The position numbers and the translations under genes are program-made. From assembly GCF_042648505.1 (NCBI RefSeq), contig NZ_JBHRXK010000005.1:62001-126000 (forward strand): a stretch of 64,000 nt of DNA, written 5' to 3'. The stretch comes from Lysobacter_L cavernae. Lineage in GTDB: Bacteria > Pseudomonadota > Gammaproteobacteria > Xanthomonadales > Xanthomonadaceae. Shown here piece after piece: positions 8,824 to 19,206 of this stretch (position 1 is the stretch's first letter; each line of letters opens with the position of its first letter). The notes under the pieces were generated by a model. That model was not told the DNA's origin, did no database searches, and saw only the letters and a list, made by a program, of their open reading frames with translations.

Positions 8824-10395
8824 ATGAGCGGCCCGGTGCGCAATCTCGTTTTCGACAACGCCTTCGTGCGTGACCTGCCGGGAGATCCGGAGTTCAGCCC
8901 CGGGGTGCGCCAGGTGCACGGTGCGCTGTACTCCCGCGTCGAGCCGACCCCGGTGGCGGCGCCGCGGCTGCTGGCGCATTCGGCCGAGATGGCGCAGCGG
9001 CTGGGTTTCAGCAAGGCCGACGTGGCCTCGCCCGAATTCGCCCGCGTCTTCGGTGGCAACGCGCTGCTGCCCGGCATGCAGCCGTACGCGGCCAACTACG
9101 GCGGCCACCAGTTCGGGCATTGGGCGGGGCAGCTCGGCGACGGCCGCGCGATCACACTGGGCGAAACCGTCAATGCCGCCGGCGAGCGCTGGGAGCTGCA
9201 GCTCAAGGGTGCCGGCCCGACCCCATACTCGCGCACCGCCGACGGCCGCGCCGTGCTGCGCTCGTCGATCCGCGAGTTCCTGTGCAGCGAGGCCATGCAC
9301 CATCTGGGCGTACCGACCACGCGCGCGCTGAGCCTGGTCGGCACCGGCGAATGGGTCGAACGCGACATGTTCTACGACGGCCACCCCGAGCTGGAGCCGG
9401 GTGCGGTCGTGTGCCGGGTGGCGCCGTCGTTCATCCGCTTCGGCAACTTCGAGCTGCCGGCTTCGCGCGGTGACGTCGCCGTGCTGCGCCGACTGGTCGA
9501 TTTCTGCATCCGCCGCGATTTCCCACAGCTGCACGGCGACGGCGAGGCGCTGTACGGCGAATGGTTCGCGCAGGTGTGCGAGCTCACCGCGGTGATGGTC
9601 GCGCACTGGATGCGGGTCGGTTTCGTCCATGGCGTGATGAACACCGACAACATGTCGATCCTCGGGCTGACCATCGATTACGGTCCCTACGGCTGGATCG
9701 ACGACTTCGACCCCGACTGGACACCCAATACCACCGACCGCCAGCACCGGCGCTACCGTTTTGGCCAGCAGCCTCAGGTCGCGTACTGGAACCTCGGCCG
9801 CCTGGCAGGCGCGCTGTCGCCGCTGTTCGACGGCGTCGGGCCGCTGCAGGACGGCCTGCGCCGCTATGTCGAGGCCTACACGGCCGCCGATCGCGACAAC
9901 ACCGCGCGCAAGCTCGGCCTGGTCGAATGCCTTGATGAGGACATCGGTCTGATGCAAGTGCTGCAGGAGCTGCTGAAGGCGACCGAGGTCGACATGACGC
10001 TGTTTTTCCACGGCCTGGCCGCGATCGACCCGGTCGCGCCGAACCTGGCGTCGCTGGAGGCGGCGTTCTACGACGACGCCAAGCGCGATGCGGCCGAACC
10101 GGCGTTGCGTGACTGGCTCACGCGCTACGCGGCGCGATTGGCGCAGCAGGCGCTGCCTGATGCCGAGCGGCGCGCACGCATGCAGGCCGCCAACCCGCGT
10201 TACGTGCTGCGCAACTACCTGGCGCAGGAGGCGATCGACCGGGCCGCGCAAGGGGATCTGGGCGGTGTCGACGAACTGCTCGAGCTGCTGCGCCGTCCCT
10301 ACGACGACCAGCCCGGCCGCGAGCGGTTCGCGCAGCGGCGCCCGGACTGGGCGCGTGACCGCGCCGGTTGCTCGATGCTGTCCTGCAGCTCTTGA
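8824..10395 (+). CDS. selO: Protein adenylyltransferase SelO (YdiU)
   Basis: A 523-residue pseudokinase-fold enzyme that transfers AMP from ATP to Ser/Thr/Tyr of target proteins; the family is linked to redox stress. Visible landmarks: [19 protein letters not shown] near residue 90-105, [14 protein letters not shown], the metal-binding segment [19 protein letters not shown] near 273-291 followed by WIDDFDPDW, and the C-terminus ending GCSMLSCSS. In eukaryotic SelO selenocysteine lies near the C-terminus; here this tail has Cys, as is usual in bacteria. Length and both ends match full-length bacterial SelO. It is divergent from the 49-aa gene, and the next genes downstream are on the opposite strand. 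Confidence 0.97.
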   Translation: MSGPVRNLVFDNAFVRDLPGDPEFSPGVRQVHGALYSRVEPTPVAAPRLLAHSAEMAQRLGFSKADVASPEFARVFGGNALLPGMQPYAANYGGHQFGHWAGQLGDGRAITLGETVNAAGERWELQLKGAGPTPYSRTADGRAVLRSSIREFLCSEAMHHLGVPTTRALSLVGTGEWVERDMFYDGHPELEPGAVVCRVAPSFIRFGNFELPASRGDVAVLRRLVDFCIRRDFPQLHGDGEALYGEWFAQVCELTAVMVAHWMRVGFVHGVMNTDNMSILGLTIDYGPYGWIDDFDPDWTPNTTDRQHRRYRFGQQPQVAYWNLGRLAGALSPLFDGVGPLQDGLRRYVEAYTAADRDNTARKLGLVECLDEDIGLMQVLQELLKATEVDMTLFFHGLAAIDPVAPNLASLEAAFYDDAKRDAAEPALRDWLTRYAARLAQQALPDAERRARMQAANPRYVLRNYLAQEAIDRAAQGDLGGVDELLELLRRPYDDQPGRERFAQRRPDWARDRAGCSMLSCSS

Positions 10396-10416
10396 ATACG
10401 GCGGCCGCTCGCCCGG

Positions 10417-10590
10417 TCACGCTGGCGGGGCGCGGCCGGGCCTAGGGAACTGCTGCGACTTGCGCTGGTGAAGCTGTTCGCTCTGGTGAAGCTGTTCGCT
10501 GAGGTCGGCGGCGTGCCGGAGGCGGCGCGATAGCACCTGCCAGCCGCCGTCGGACCACGCTGCAACCTGCGCCGCCAGGCCGGCGGGCAT
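10417..10590 (-). CDS. Small conserved-looking ORF (57 aa) with duplicated SEQLHQ
   Basis: Begins MPAGLAAQVAAWSDGGWQVL and ends ...PGRAPPA. Its ATG shares one base with the stop of the 38-aa gene upstream (TGATG at 10588-10592), suggesting coupled translation. A perfect 18-bp tandem duplication at 10465-10500 encodes SEQLHQSEQLHQ in frame, so the duplication preserved the reading frame. The predicted product is an amphipathic helix with Gln/Leu/His repeats, followed by a Pro-rich end. No function is recognised. Codon use fits the GC-rich genome, which supports it being real, but the evidence is only sequence structure. Confidence 0.45.
   Translation of the reverse strand: MPAGLAAQVAAWSDGGWQVLSRRLRHAADLSEQLHQSEQLHQRKSQQFPRPGRAPPA
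10465..10500. repeat. 18-bp perfect tandem duplication
   Basis: The unit CTGGTGAAGCTGTTCGCT occurs twice, at 10465-10482 and 10483-10500. It lies within the 57-aa ORF on the minus strand and encodes SEQLHQ twice. An 18-base unit keeps the frame. Confidence 0.95.
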
Positions 10591-10706
10591 CACACCGGGG
10601 CGAAGCCCTTGGTGGTCTTCTTTTCGTTCTTCTCTGCGCGCTTTTCCTTCATCGTCTTGGCCGGCTTCTTCTTCTGTTCCTTCTTGCGGTCCATGCCCTT
10701 GCTCAT
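10590..10706 (-). CDS. Small lysine-rich protein (38 aa)
   Basis: Encodes MSKGMDRKKEQKKKPAKTMK followed by EKRAEKNEKKTTKGFAPV. More than a third of the residues are Lys. Short proteins with this MSKGMD(R/S)KK start occur widely in Proteobacteria; the function is unknown, and nucleic-acid or ribosome association is only a guess from charge. The gene lies on the strand opposite uup, about 110 bases from the uup start, and its stop overlaps the ATG of the 57-aa ORF. Confidence 0.7.
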   Translation of the reverse strand: MSKGMDRKKEQKKKPAKTMKEKRAEKNEKKTTKGFAPV

Positions 10707-10817
10707 CGTCTTCCCCTCATCGGCGGCCGCCGCGCGATGCCGCGGCCCAGGGCGCAGTATGCGCCTGCCGTGACCGTGCGGGGCGCCGTGGCGGTCGCGG
10801 CCACGTAGAATGGTCGG

Positions 10818-12731
<1,914 letters not shown>

Positions 12732-12793
12732 CCGTCGATCAGAAGCCCGGGAGTGGCGCAGCCGTTGAGACGGCGGCCGCGCATGCTGCCGCC

Positions 12794-13396
12794 ATGGTCG
12801 CGCTCCAGCAAACCAGCCTGTTCGCCGCCGGCCCGTTGGTCCTGTTCGAGGACGCCGAAGGCGGCGTGCGGTACTGCCCGGGCGTCCTGCCGCCGGTATT
12901 GGCGCAGCAATGGTTTCAGTCGCTGCGCATGGACGTCGACTGGCAGGCGCAGCGGCGGCCGATGTACGACCGCGTGGTCGACGTGCCGCGGCTGGTCGCG
13001 GGCTACCGGCTCGACGATCCGAATTTGCCGGTGCCGCTGGCAGAGGCCTCGGCACGGCTGCGCGCCTTCGTCACGGCACCGTTCAACAGCGTCGGCCTCA
13101 ATCTCTACCGTGACGGCCACGACAGCGTCGCCCCGCATAACGACAAGCTGCACAGCCTGGTGCCGGGTCAGCCGATCGCGCTGCTGTCGCTGGGTGCACC
13201 GCGGCGCATGGCGATCCGGGCCAAGCATCCACCGCGACCGGTGCGCCACATCGAACTCGAGGCGGGCAGCGTGTTGCTGATGAGCCATGCTTCGCAGCTG
13301 CACTACGATCATGGCATCCCCAAGTCGCGCGAGCCGGTCGGGCCGCGCATCAGCCTGGCGTTTCGCGTGCGTCCGCCGGTGCCGGAACGTCGCTGA
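12794..13396 (+). CDS. AlkB-like Fe(II)/2-oxoglutarate-dependent dioxygenase
   Basis: A 200-residue 2OG-Fe(II) oxygenase of the AlkB/ALKBH2-3 type, which oxidatively removes alkyl groups from DNA or RNA bases. Iron ligands are visible as the HxD of VAPHNDKLH and the distal His in MSHASQLHYDHGIP; the 2OG-binding arginines are in PRISLAFRVRP. The nucleotide-recognition lid is in NSVGLNLYRDGHDS. It follows uup by about 60 bases on the same strand and may share its transcript. No ada or adaptive-response regulator is adjacent, so regulation is unknown. Confidence 0.88.
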   Translation: MVALQQTSLFAAGPLVLFEDAEGGVRYCPGVLPPVLAQQWFQSLRMDVDWQAQRRPMYDRVVDVPRLVAGYRLDDPNLPVPLAEASARLRAFVTAPFNSVGLNLYRDGHDSVAPHNDKLHSLVPGQPIALLSLGAPRRMAIRAKHPPRPVRHIELEAGSVLLMSHASQLHYDHGIPKSREPVGPRISLAFRVRPPVPERR

Positions 13397-13471
13397 CGAT
13401 TGCGTCTGCACTTGCCTGTGGCCCACCGCCGCGCTACATCGACAGCTCACACGGCGACGAAGGCGACGCGG

Positions 13472-14032
13472 ATGCGCACGACGACAGGCATGCTGGTAAC
13501 GCTGGGCCTGCTCCTGGCGGGCACGGGCACGACGGCGGTGGCTGCGGTCAAGGACTCGGCGAAGGACGGTTTCACCATCGAGAACGAGCGGGTGGTGCCG
13601 GTCGACGCGGCGACGGCGTGGCGGGCGCTGGTGGAGGATGTCGACCGTTGGTGGCCGAAGGATCACACCTGGTGGGGAGCGGCCTCGACGCTGTCGATCC
13701 AGGCGCGTGCCGGCGGCTGCTTCTGCGAAGTGGCTGGCGCGCAACAGGCACAACACCTGACCGTCACCTTCGTTGATCCCAACAAGACACTGCGCATGAT
13801 CGGCGGCCTGGGGCCGCTGCAGGGCATGGGCGTGAGCGGCGCGCTGGAATTCCGCCTCGCCGCGGCCGAAGCCGGCGGCACGCGCATCACCTTGTATTAC
13901 CGCGCCGGCGGGTATTCGTCGGACGACCTGAGCAAGATCGCGCCGGTCGTGGACCGGGTGCAGGGATTGCAGTTGGAGGGCCTGGCCGCCTATCTGCGTC
14001 AGCGTGCCGCGCCGGCCGGTCGCCCGCGGTGA
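13472..14032 (+). CDS. Exported SRPBCC-domain protein
   Basis: A 186-residue protein with a cleavable signal peptide (MRTTTGMLVTLGLLLAGTGT, then TAVAA) and a START/SRPBCC body: FTIENERVVPVDAATAWRAL, VDRWWPKDHTWWG, then two strand-rich segments and a final amphipathic helix (RVQGLQLEGLAAYLRQR). This fold binds hydrophobic ligands; the periplasmic location is predicted by the signal. ATG 13472 is preferred over an upstream in-frame start because the signal peptide starts there. It is the last gene of the uup/alkB-like run and converges on the SDR gene. Confidence 0.78.
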   Translation: MRTTTGMLVTLGLLLAGTGTTAVAAVKDSAKDGFTIENERVVPVDAATAWRALVEDVDRWWPKDHTWWGAASTLSIQARAGGCFCEVAGAQQAQHLTVTFVDPNKTLRMIGGLGPLQGMGVSGALEFRLAAAEAGGTRITLYYRAGGYSSDDLSKIAPVVDRVQGLQLEGLAAYLRQRAAPAGRPR

Positions 14033-14049
14033 TGGCGCGGCCGACACTC

Positions 14050-14883
14050 TCAGCCGATGAACCCGCCGCCATTGACGTGAATGAACTGGCCGGTGACGTA
14101 GCTGCTGTCCGCACAGGCCAGGTAGACAAAGGCCGGGGCGACCTCGCTGGGCTGGCCCGGGCGCTTCATGGGGGTGTTGCGGCCGAACTGGGCCTGCTGC
14201 TTCTTGCTGAAGGTCGAGGTGATCAGCGGCGTCCAGATCGGTCCCGGCGCGACGCCGTTGACGCGGATGCCGCGGTCGACGAGGTTCTTCGCCAGCGAGT
14301 AGGTGAAACTCTCGATCGCGCCCTTGGTCGCGGCGTAATCGATCAGGTGGTCGCTGCCGCGGAACGAGGTCACCGAGCCGGTGTTGATGATCGCGCTGCC
14401 CTTGCCCAGGTGGGCGAGGGCATGCCGGGTGAGGTGGAAGAACGGGTAGACGTTGTTCTCGAAAGTATCCCGTAGCTGCGCCGCGGAGATGTCCTCGGGA
14501 CGTTCCTGCGGCGTCTGTTCGCCGAGGTTGTTGACCAGCACGTCGAGCCGGCCGAGCACCTTGATCGTGCGTGTCACCGCAGAGCGACAGCGCGCCTCGC
14601 TGCGCGCGTCGCCGCGCAGCAGCAGGCAGCGTCGTCCTTCGGCCTCGACCAGCGCGCGCGTGTCCTCGGCGTCGCCGTCCTGGCTGCGGTAGAGAATGGC
14701 GACATCGGCCCCCTCGCGGGCGAAATGCACGGCGACGGCACGGCCGATGCCGCTGTCGCCGCCACTGACCAGGGCGACCTTGCCATCGAGCTTGTCGGCG
14801 CCGCGGTAGTCGTCGCGGATCGTTTCGGGGACGGGATGCATGCGCTGCTGGCGTGCAGTGGATGCGCGGCGTCGGCTGGCCAT
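14050..14883 (-). CDS. SDR family oxidoreductase (YghA-like)
   Basis: A 277-residue short-chain dehydrogenase of the YghA/YdaD stress group. The dinucleotide site is VALVSGGDSGIGRAVAVHFA (TGxxxGxG type), the NNLGEQ segment replaces the classical NNAG, and the catalytic tetrad includes Ser in NTGSVTSFRG and YAATK (Tyr-x-x-x-Lys). The first 35 residues (MASRRRASTARQQRMHPVPE) are a basic and PE-type extension common in this group. Substrate unknown; family members use NADP(H) with alcohols or aldehydes. Monocistronic, convergent with the SRPBCC gene and divergent from thpR. Confidence 0.9.
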   Translation of the reverse strand: MASRRRASTARQQRMHPVPETIRDDYRGADKLDGKVALVSGGDSGIGRAVAVHFAREGADVAILYRSQDGDAEDTRALVEAEGRRCLLLRGDARSEARCRSAVTRTIKVLGRLDVLVNNLGEQTPQERPEDISAAQLRDTFENNVYPFFHLTRHALAHLGKGSAIINTGSVTSFRGSDHLIDYAATKGAIESFTYSLAKNLVDRGIRVNGVAPGPIWTPLITSTFSKKQQAQFGRNTPMKRPGQPSEVAPAFVYLACADSSYVTGQFIHVNGGGFIG

Positions 14884-15026
14884 CGCTCACCTCATGTTTT
14901 CAAACCGGTGTGTCGAACCTGTGTCGAGCCCGGTCGAGCCGGGCTTGTCGCACCGGTGCGCCCGATCGTCGCGCGTTGGCCGTGGCCATGGCATGAAGGC
15001 ACGGCGTGCGCGTTTACACTGCACGC

Positions 15027-15620
15027 ATGCAGCAAATGGATCTGTCAGGAATCGCCGACGATAGAGGGCACGGGGACGTGCATCGGCTGTTCTTCGCGTT
15101 GTGGCCGGACGATAGTGTCCGCCAGCGCATCGCCGATGCCGCGTCCTCACTCCGGCAGACGCATTCGCCCGGCGGTCGTTGGCTCGGGCCGCACCGTTAT
15201 CACCTGACCTTGCAGTTCCTCGGCGATTTCGCCCAGTTGCCACCGACGCTGGCGGCGCGTGCATGTGACGCCGCCGCCGCGTTGCGGTCACCGGCGTTCA
15301 CGTTGCCCCTGGACCGTGCTGGCAGCTTCCGCAACCGCTCGATCCCGTGGTGGCTCGGCTGCCAGGACGCGCCGCAGGCACTGACCGGGCTTTGGGATGC
15401 GCTGGGGCTGGCGCTGGCCCGGGCCGGAGTGAAGGTTCATTCGGGCGGCAAGGCCTTGCAGCCACACGTCACTGTGCTGCGCGACGCCGATCGCGGCTTG
15501 CCGTCCACGCCGATCGCACCGCTGCACTGGCCCGTCACCGAGTTCGTGCTGATCCACAGCCAACTGGGACGGCGCAATGCCTACGACATCGTGCAGCGTT
15601 GGTCCCTGATGGATCAGTGA
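15027..15620 (+). CDS. thpR: RNA 2',3'-cyclic phosphodiesterase ThpR (LigT)
   Basis: A 197-residue 2H phosphoesterase that opens 2',3'-cyclic phosphates of RNA and can ligate tRNA halves in vitro. The two HxTx motifs are HLTLQFLGDF and HVTVLRDA, spaced as in the family; RLFFALWPDD is the conserved N-terminal strand. The start at 15027 (MQQMDLSG) is preferred, with an alternative in frame at 15006. Its 3' end overlaps the stop of the convergent small gene by 7 bases. Confidence 0.92.
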   Translation: MQQMDLSGIADDRGHGDVHRLFFALWPDDSVRQRIADAASSLRQTHSPGGRWLGPHRYHLTLQFLGDFAQLPPTLAARACDAAAALRSPAFTLPLDRAGSFRNRSIPWWLGCQDAPQALTGLWDALGLALARAGVKVHSGGKALQPHVTVLRDADRGLPSTPIAPLHWPVTEFVLIHSQLGRRNAYDIVQRWSLMDQ

Positions 15621-15874
15621 CGGACGACCAGGCCGGGTTCGTCGTCGACGGTGCCGTCCGCGCGCAGCACCGCGTAGATCCGGTCATCGAGGGAAATCAC
15701 CGGCACCGGTTCGCCTTGCGCCGACCAGCGCACGAAACGCAACTCCCAGGCAAAGTACTCCAGCACTTGCAGCATCGCGCGCTGGGCGTCACTGAGCTGG
15801 CTGCGCAGGCGCATGACCTCGCCTGTGGTGCGGCGTTCCTGCGCGATGACGGCCTGCGTGGAAAGGGGTTGCAT
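15614..15874 (-). CDS. Hypothetical protein (86 aa)
   Basis: Not recognised. Begins MQPLSTQAVIAQERRTTGEV; a helical N-terminal half (MRLRSQLSDAQRAMLQVLEY) is followed by a strand-rich C-terminal half (PVPVISLDDRIYAVLRADGT). There is no signal peptide or membrane segment. The start at 15874 is preferred because the upstream in-frame part lacks coding character. It lies between thpR (7-base overlap at the stops) and a palindromic repeat. Confidence 0.6.
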   Translation of the reverse strand: MQPLSTQAVIAQERRTTGEVMRLRSQLSDAQRAMLQVLEYFAWELRFVRWSAQGEPVPVISLDDRIYAVLRADGTVDDEPGLVVRH

Positions 15875-15969
15875 GGACGACTCCGTTGCCCGGGTTCCTG
15901 ACACTCTGACCTGGTGAACGTGAAGACGGGCGCAGAACAGGACGCCGATGTTGAGACTGCCCCGGGTTT

Positions 15970-16012
15970 TCAAGGCCCCTCTCCCTCCGGGAGAGGGCTG
16001 GGGTGAGGGTAC
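15970..16012. repeat. CTCTCCC/GGGAGAG palindromic repeat, single copy
   Basis: CCCTCTCCCTCCGGGAGAGGG forms a short perfect hairpin and is followed by CTGGGGTGAGGGT. The same sequence type occurs at 31586-31701, 32717-32875 and 61062-61217. It is a REP-like element of Xanthomonads. Here it lies between the 86-aa gene and the 3' end of the three-domain lipoprotein gene. The rest of 16013-16176 shows no gene. Confidence 0.7.
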
Positions 16013-16176
16013 GGCGCAGCGGCGATGGTTCCAACCGCTCCGCTTCGCCGTAGCCCTTATCCGGCCTTATGGCCAAAGGGAAACGGGAGTGTCATCGGCG
16101 ACGCCGGGACGCACCTTGGTGCGCTCTGCGTTCACGAGGCATCAATAGCCGGCGCGGAGGTAGGCCCTCGCAGGAT

Positions 16177-17214
16177 TCAGTCGGCCAGGAAGGCGCCGCA
16201 GCCGCGATAGCTCTGGCCGCCTGCCTTGAGTTCGGCGCTGGCATCGAAGCGCTCGCCGCTCATGGCGTCGCTGCATGGCTTGCGCTCGATCCGCAGTTCG
16301 ATGGCGGTGCCGTTGGCGGTCTTGCCGCTGAAACCGCTGCCGCCCTTGAGCGGCTGGGCGCGGACGATGTCGATCTTGCGGGCGCCGTAGTCGAGCTGAG
16401 CGTGCAATGCCGGCGCCTCGCCCATGCCGACCTCGACGTACCAGCCCGGCTCGCTGCCGACCGCGCGGAAGCCGACCCCGCGTTTCCTGGCTTCATCCCA
16501 GGGGGAGGGTGTGTCGGTCTGCTTGCAGTCGCGCTTGGCTTCGCCGGCCAGGGTCAATGTGCCGCTGTCGCCCTTGGTCCAGAACTCGTTACCGGCTGCA
16601 TCGGCGTAACGTGCACCGGACGCCGCCACGGCGTGCGGCAGCTGCAGACGACGCCCGGACAGCGACAGTGTGACGCGGTCGGTCCCACTGTCGGTCATGT
16701 TGTTGAGCGCGGCGCCGATTCGCACTTCACCGCACTGCCAATAGCGGATGTCGCCCGCAGCGGCGTTGCCATCGTCCACCACGCGCACCATGCGCAAATC
16801 GACCGGGGTGTTGTCGGTCGGCACCACCGGCGCGCGCGTGTCGGTGACAAACCAGAGCTTGCCGTCGGGGCCGTACAGCCCGGCGAGCAGGCCGTATTGA
16901 CCGTCCGGGCGCAGCTTGGCCGCGTCGTAGGGCAGGGTGAAGGCGTACGGCGGCCCGGCGGCATTGTCCAGCTTGACCTGTGCGAGCACCGCCTGCGGCG
17001 TGTCGGCGAGTTGGTTGTCGATCAGCCGCACCTGCAGGCTGGCGCCGGGCGGCATCTGGATACGCTCCAGGTAGATCGCCGTGCCGGTGATCGCATGCGT
17101 GCTCCGCGTCGCCGCCTGCGGTGTTGCCGTGGTCGCCGCTTCCTTCCCGCTCTGGGGCTGGCAGGCGCTGAGCGAGAACGCGATGGCGATGGCGAGCAGT
17201 CGTGGCAAAGTCAT
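16177..17214 (-). CDS. Three-domain lipoprotein (YbaY/YscW-like + MliC-like + C-terminal domain)
   Basis: A 345-residue lipoprotein: the signal MTLPRLLAIAIAFSLSAC has the lipobox LSAC and is followed by Gln. Residues about 40-165 match YbaY/YscW-type lipoprotein domains (GTAIYLERIQMPPGASLQVR, YAFTLPYDAAKLRP). Residues about 170-245 resemble MliC, the inhibitor of C-type lysozyme (YWQCGEVRIGAALNN, FWTKGDSGTLTLAG). The last 100 residues (GFRAVGSEPGWYVEVGMGE) form a third conserved domain of unknown role, with a Cys pair that may form a disulfide. It lies 55 bases after the M14 peptidase gene on the same strand. A role in lysozyme resistance or envelope integrity is inferred from the middle domain. 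Confidence 0.82.
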   Translation of the reverse strand: MTLPRLLAIAIAFSLSACQPQSGKEAATTATPQAATRSTHAITGTAIYLERIQMPPGASLQVRLIDNQLADTPQAVLAQVKLDNAAGPPYAFTLPYDAAKLRPDGQYGLLAGLYGPDGKLWFVTDTRAPVVPTDNTPVDLRMVRVVDDGNAAAGDIRYWQCGEVRIGAALNNMTDSGTDRVTLSLSGRRLQLPHAVAASGARYADAAGNEFWTKGDSGTLTLAGEAKRDCKQTDTPSPWDEARKRGVGFRAVGSEPGWYVEVGMGEAPALHAQLDYGARKIDIVRAQPLKGGSGFSGKTANGTAIELRIERKPCSDAMSGERFDASAELKAGGQSYRGCGAFLAD

Positions 17215-17269
17215 GGGCAGTGCTCCTTGCGAGTCCGTGCAGCCTAGTGAAGCCGTTGTGCAGCCGGTG

Positions 17270-19048
17270 TCAGCGTGGCGCGCGATCGGTGCGCAACACG
17301 GGGTACAGCTGGTAACGCGTGTCCCAGGACGAATGACGACGGGCGAAGAACTCCAGGCGCGCGTGCGGGCTCTTGGCGAACTCGGCATCGTCCCTGAGAC
17401 GCTGCTCGAACGCGGCCTTGACCTTGGGCTCCTTCAGCATCTGGCGTGCGACGTCCTCGGCGACATAGTCCTCCATGTACTCCTTGCGCTCGAAGTTGTT
17501 GTTGAACTCGCCCCACGCCAGCAGCGCGTCCGGCGCCTGCGGTTCCAGCAGGGCCATGACCAGGCGCGCCTTGGGCTGCGCGATCGGCACGAACAGCGCG
17601 CCGGCGCGCAGGTCCTGCGTTTCCGGGTTCCATGTGCCGGTCACGCTGAGGCGTTGGTGGCCCTCGACCGACTGTGCGGCGAAGCTGGTCTTTTCGGCAC
17701 GGAAGGCCTCGACAGTGGCGTGGGCCTGTGCGGCGGCGACCTTGCGGTAGCTCACGCCGTGCTGGTCGAGCTTGGCGGCGACCTGCGCCGCATAGGCAAC
17801 CGGCACCCAATAGCCGGCCTTGGGCGCGGCGACGATGAGGCCAGGCACGATCTCGTCGCGCAGCGGCACCTTCCAGATCTGCGGCGTGCGTTCGTCGTAG
17901 CGCGTCATCAGCGCGCCGGATACCTCCGACGGCGTGCGCGTGTAGGCATAGCCGCGAAACTCGACGGTCCGCGCCTTTTCGGTGGCCTTGTAGTCGAGCG
18001 TGACCGGCGTGCCGGCGAGCTTGGCGGCACGGGCATCGGCGGCGAGCGCCTGCTGCCGCCATGCCTTGCCGTCGCGTGCGACCAGGTCGAGCACGGCCAC
18101 GATGGTGTTGCGCGTGACCTGGACGCGGTGGGGGTAATCACGCCAGGAATGCGTCTCCACCAGCATGCCGATGCGGTTGCGCAACTGGAAATAGCCGTGC
18201 GAGAAGCGCGGCGGGGCGACGCCGTCCTCGAAACCCGAGGCCGGGTCATCGGACTGCACGAACGACGGGTAGAAGGGCAACGGCAATGAACCCTGCGCGG
18301 CGAGGCGCTCGATCACACCGTCGCGCAGCGCGGTACCGGCCTTGCGCAGGTCGTCGTCACCGCCATGCACCGGCTCGACTTGGATCGACACGTCGTGCTC
18401 GAACTGGGCGCCGTCGGTGACGTGCAGGTCGATGTAGGACAGCGGGTCCCAGGCGTTGACCAGGCGCAGCATCGCCTGCATCTCGGGGCTGTCGGCCTTG
18501 GTGTAGTCACGGTTGAGGTTGTAGTTCTGCGCGGTGGTGCGCCAGCCCATTTCCTCCGGGCCGCGCTGGTTGGGGCGGTTCCAGCGCGCGAACCGCTCGT
18601 GGCCGTCGACGTTGAACACCGGCACGAACAGCAGCACCTGCTTGTCGAGCGCCCCCGGCGCGGCCTCATCGTCCAGTACCTGGCGCAGCGCGAGGAAGCC
18701 CGCGTCCTTGCCGTCGATCTCGCCGGCGTGGATGCCGCCCTGGATCAGCGTCACCGGCAGGCCCTGGGCCTGGGCCGCGTCCGGCGTGAACGCACCGGCC
18801 TTCGATACGACCAACACTTTCATCGGCCGGCCTTCCGGCGTGGTGCCGAAGTCGGCACAGCGCACGGCGTCTGGATAGCGCTTGGCAAATGCATCGCACA
18901 GCGCGATGACCTCGTCGTAGCGGCCGGTTTTCAAGAAGCCACTGCGCTCGGACACGGTGGTCAGCGCGGTGTCGGCAAGGGCGGCGTGGACAGGCAGGAC
19001 GGCAAGCAGAGCGGCGAGCAGGGCAGTGGATCGAAGCGAACGGGTCAT
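17270..19048 (-). CDS. Secreted M14 family zinc carboxypeptidase
   Basis: A 592-residue peptidase with a signal peptide (MTRSLRSTALLAALLAVLPV, then HAALA). Zinc ligands are His107 and Glu110 in QGGIHAGEIDGKDAG and a His in YIDLHVTDGAQ; the catalytic Glu is probably in GMLVETHSWRDYPHRV. VFVPVFNVDGHERF is also typical of M14. The long C-terminal half (about 330-592) is strand rich and not recognised as a known domain. It should cleave C-terminal residues from peptides in the periplasm or outside. The gene is divergent from a GST gene and followed by the three-domain lipoprotein gene. Confidence 0.9.
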   Translation of the reverse strand: MTRSLRSTALLAALLAVLPVHAALADTALTTVSERSGFLKTGRYDEVIALCDAFAKRYPDAVRCADFGTTPEGRPMKVLVVSKAGAFTPDAAQAQGLPVTLIQGGIHAGEIDGKDAGFLALRQVLDDEAAPGALDKQVLLFVPVFNVDGHERFARWNRPNQRGPEEMGWRTTAQNYNLNRDYTKADSPEMQAMLRLVNAWDPLSYIDLHVTDGAQFEHDVSIQVEPVHGGDDDLRKAGTALRDGVIERLAAQGSLPLPFYPSFVQSDDPASGFEDGVAPPRFSHGYFQLRNRIGMLVETHSWRDYPHRVQVTRNTIVAVLDLVARDGKAWRQQALAADARAAKLAGTPVTLDYKATEKARTVEFRGYAYTRTPSEVSGALMTRYDERTPQIWKVPLRDEIVPGLIVAAPKAGYWVPVAYAAQVAAKLDQHGVSYRKVAAAQAHATVEAFRAEKTSFAAQSVEGHQRLSVTGTWNPETQDLRAGALFVPIAQPKARLVMALLEPQAPDALLAWGEFNNNFERKEYMEDYVAEDVARQMLKEPKVKAAFEQRLRDDAEFAKSPHARLEFFARRHSSWDTRYQLYPVLRTDRAPR

Positions 19049-19206
19049 TGCGCGGTCGTCTCACGAAAGGTCGGCGCATGGTAGCCGAGGGTCGCGGTGC
19101 GCTTGCCCTGCCCAAGGTCACATTGCTGCCATCGCACTGGCAGCAGCCACGACCGCAGCGAAGCGGTGCATGCGATCATGGCGTGGTCATCGCAGGGGAG
19201 TTATGC

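Noticed and set aside
10396..10416. C-terminal extension or selenocysteine readthrough in SelO at its TGA stop
   Set aside because: The Cys-containing bacterial C-terminus CSMLSCSS is complete before the TGA, and no SECIS-like hairpin follows.
13400..13471. Longer start for the exported SRPBCC gene
   Set aside because: The extra 24 residues would precede a clear signal peptide; ATG 13472 fits export.
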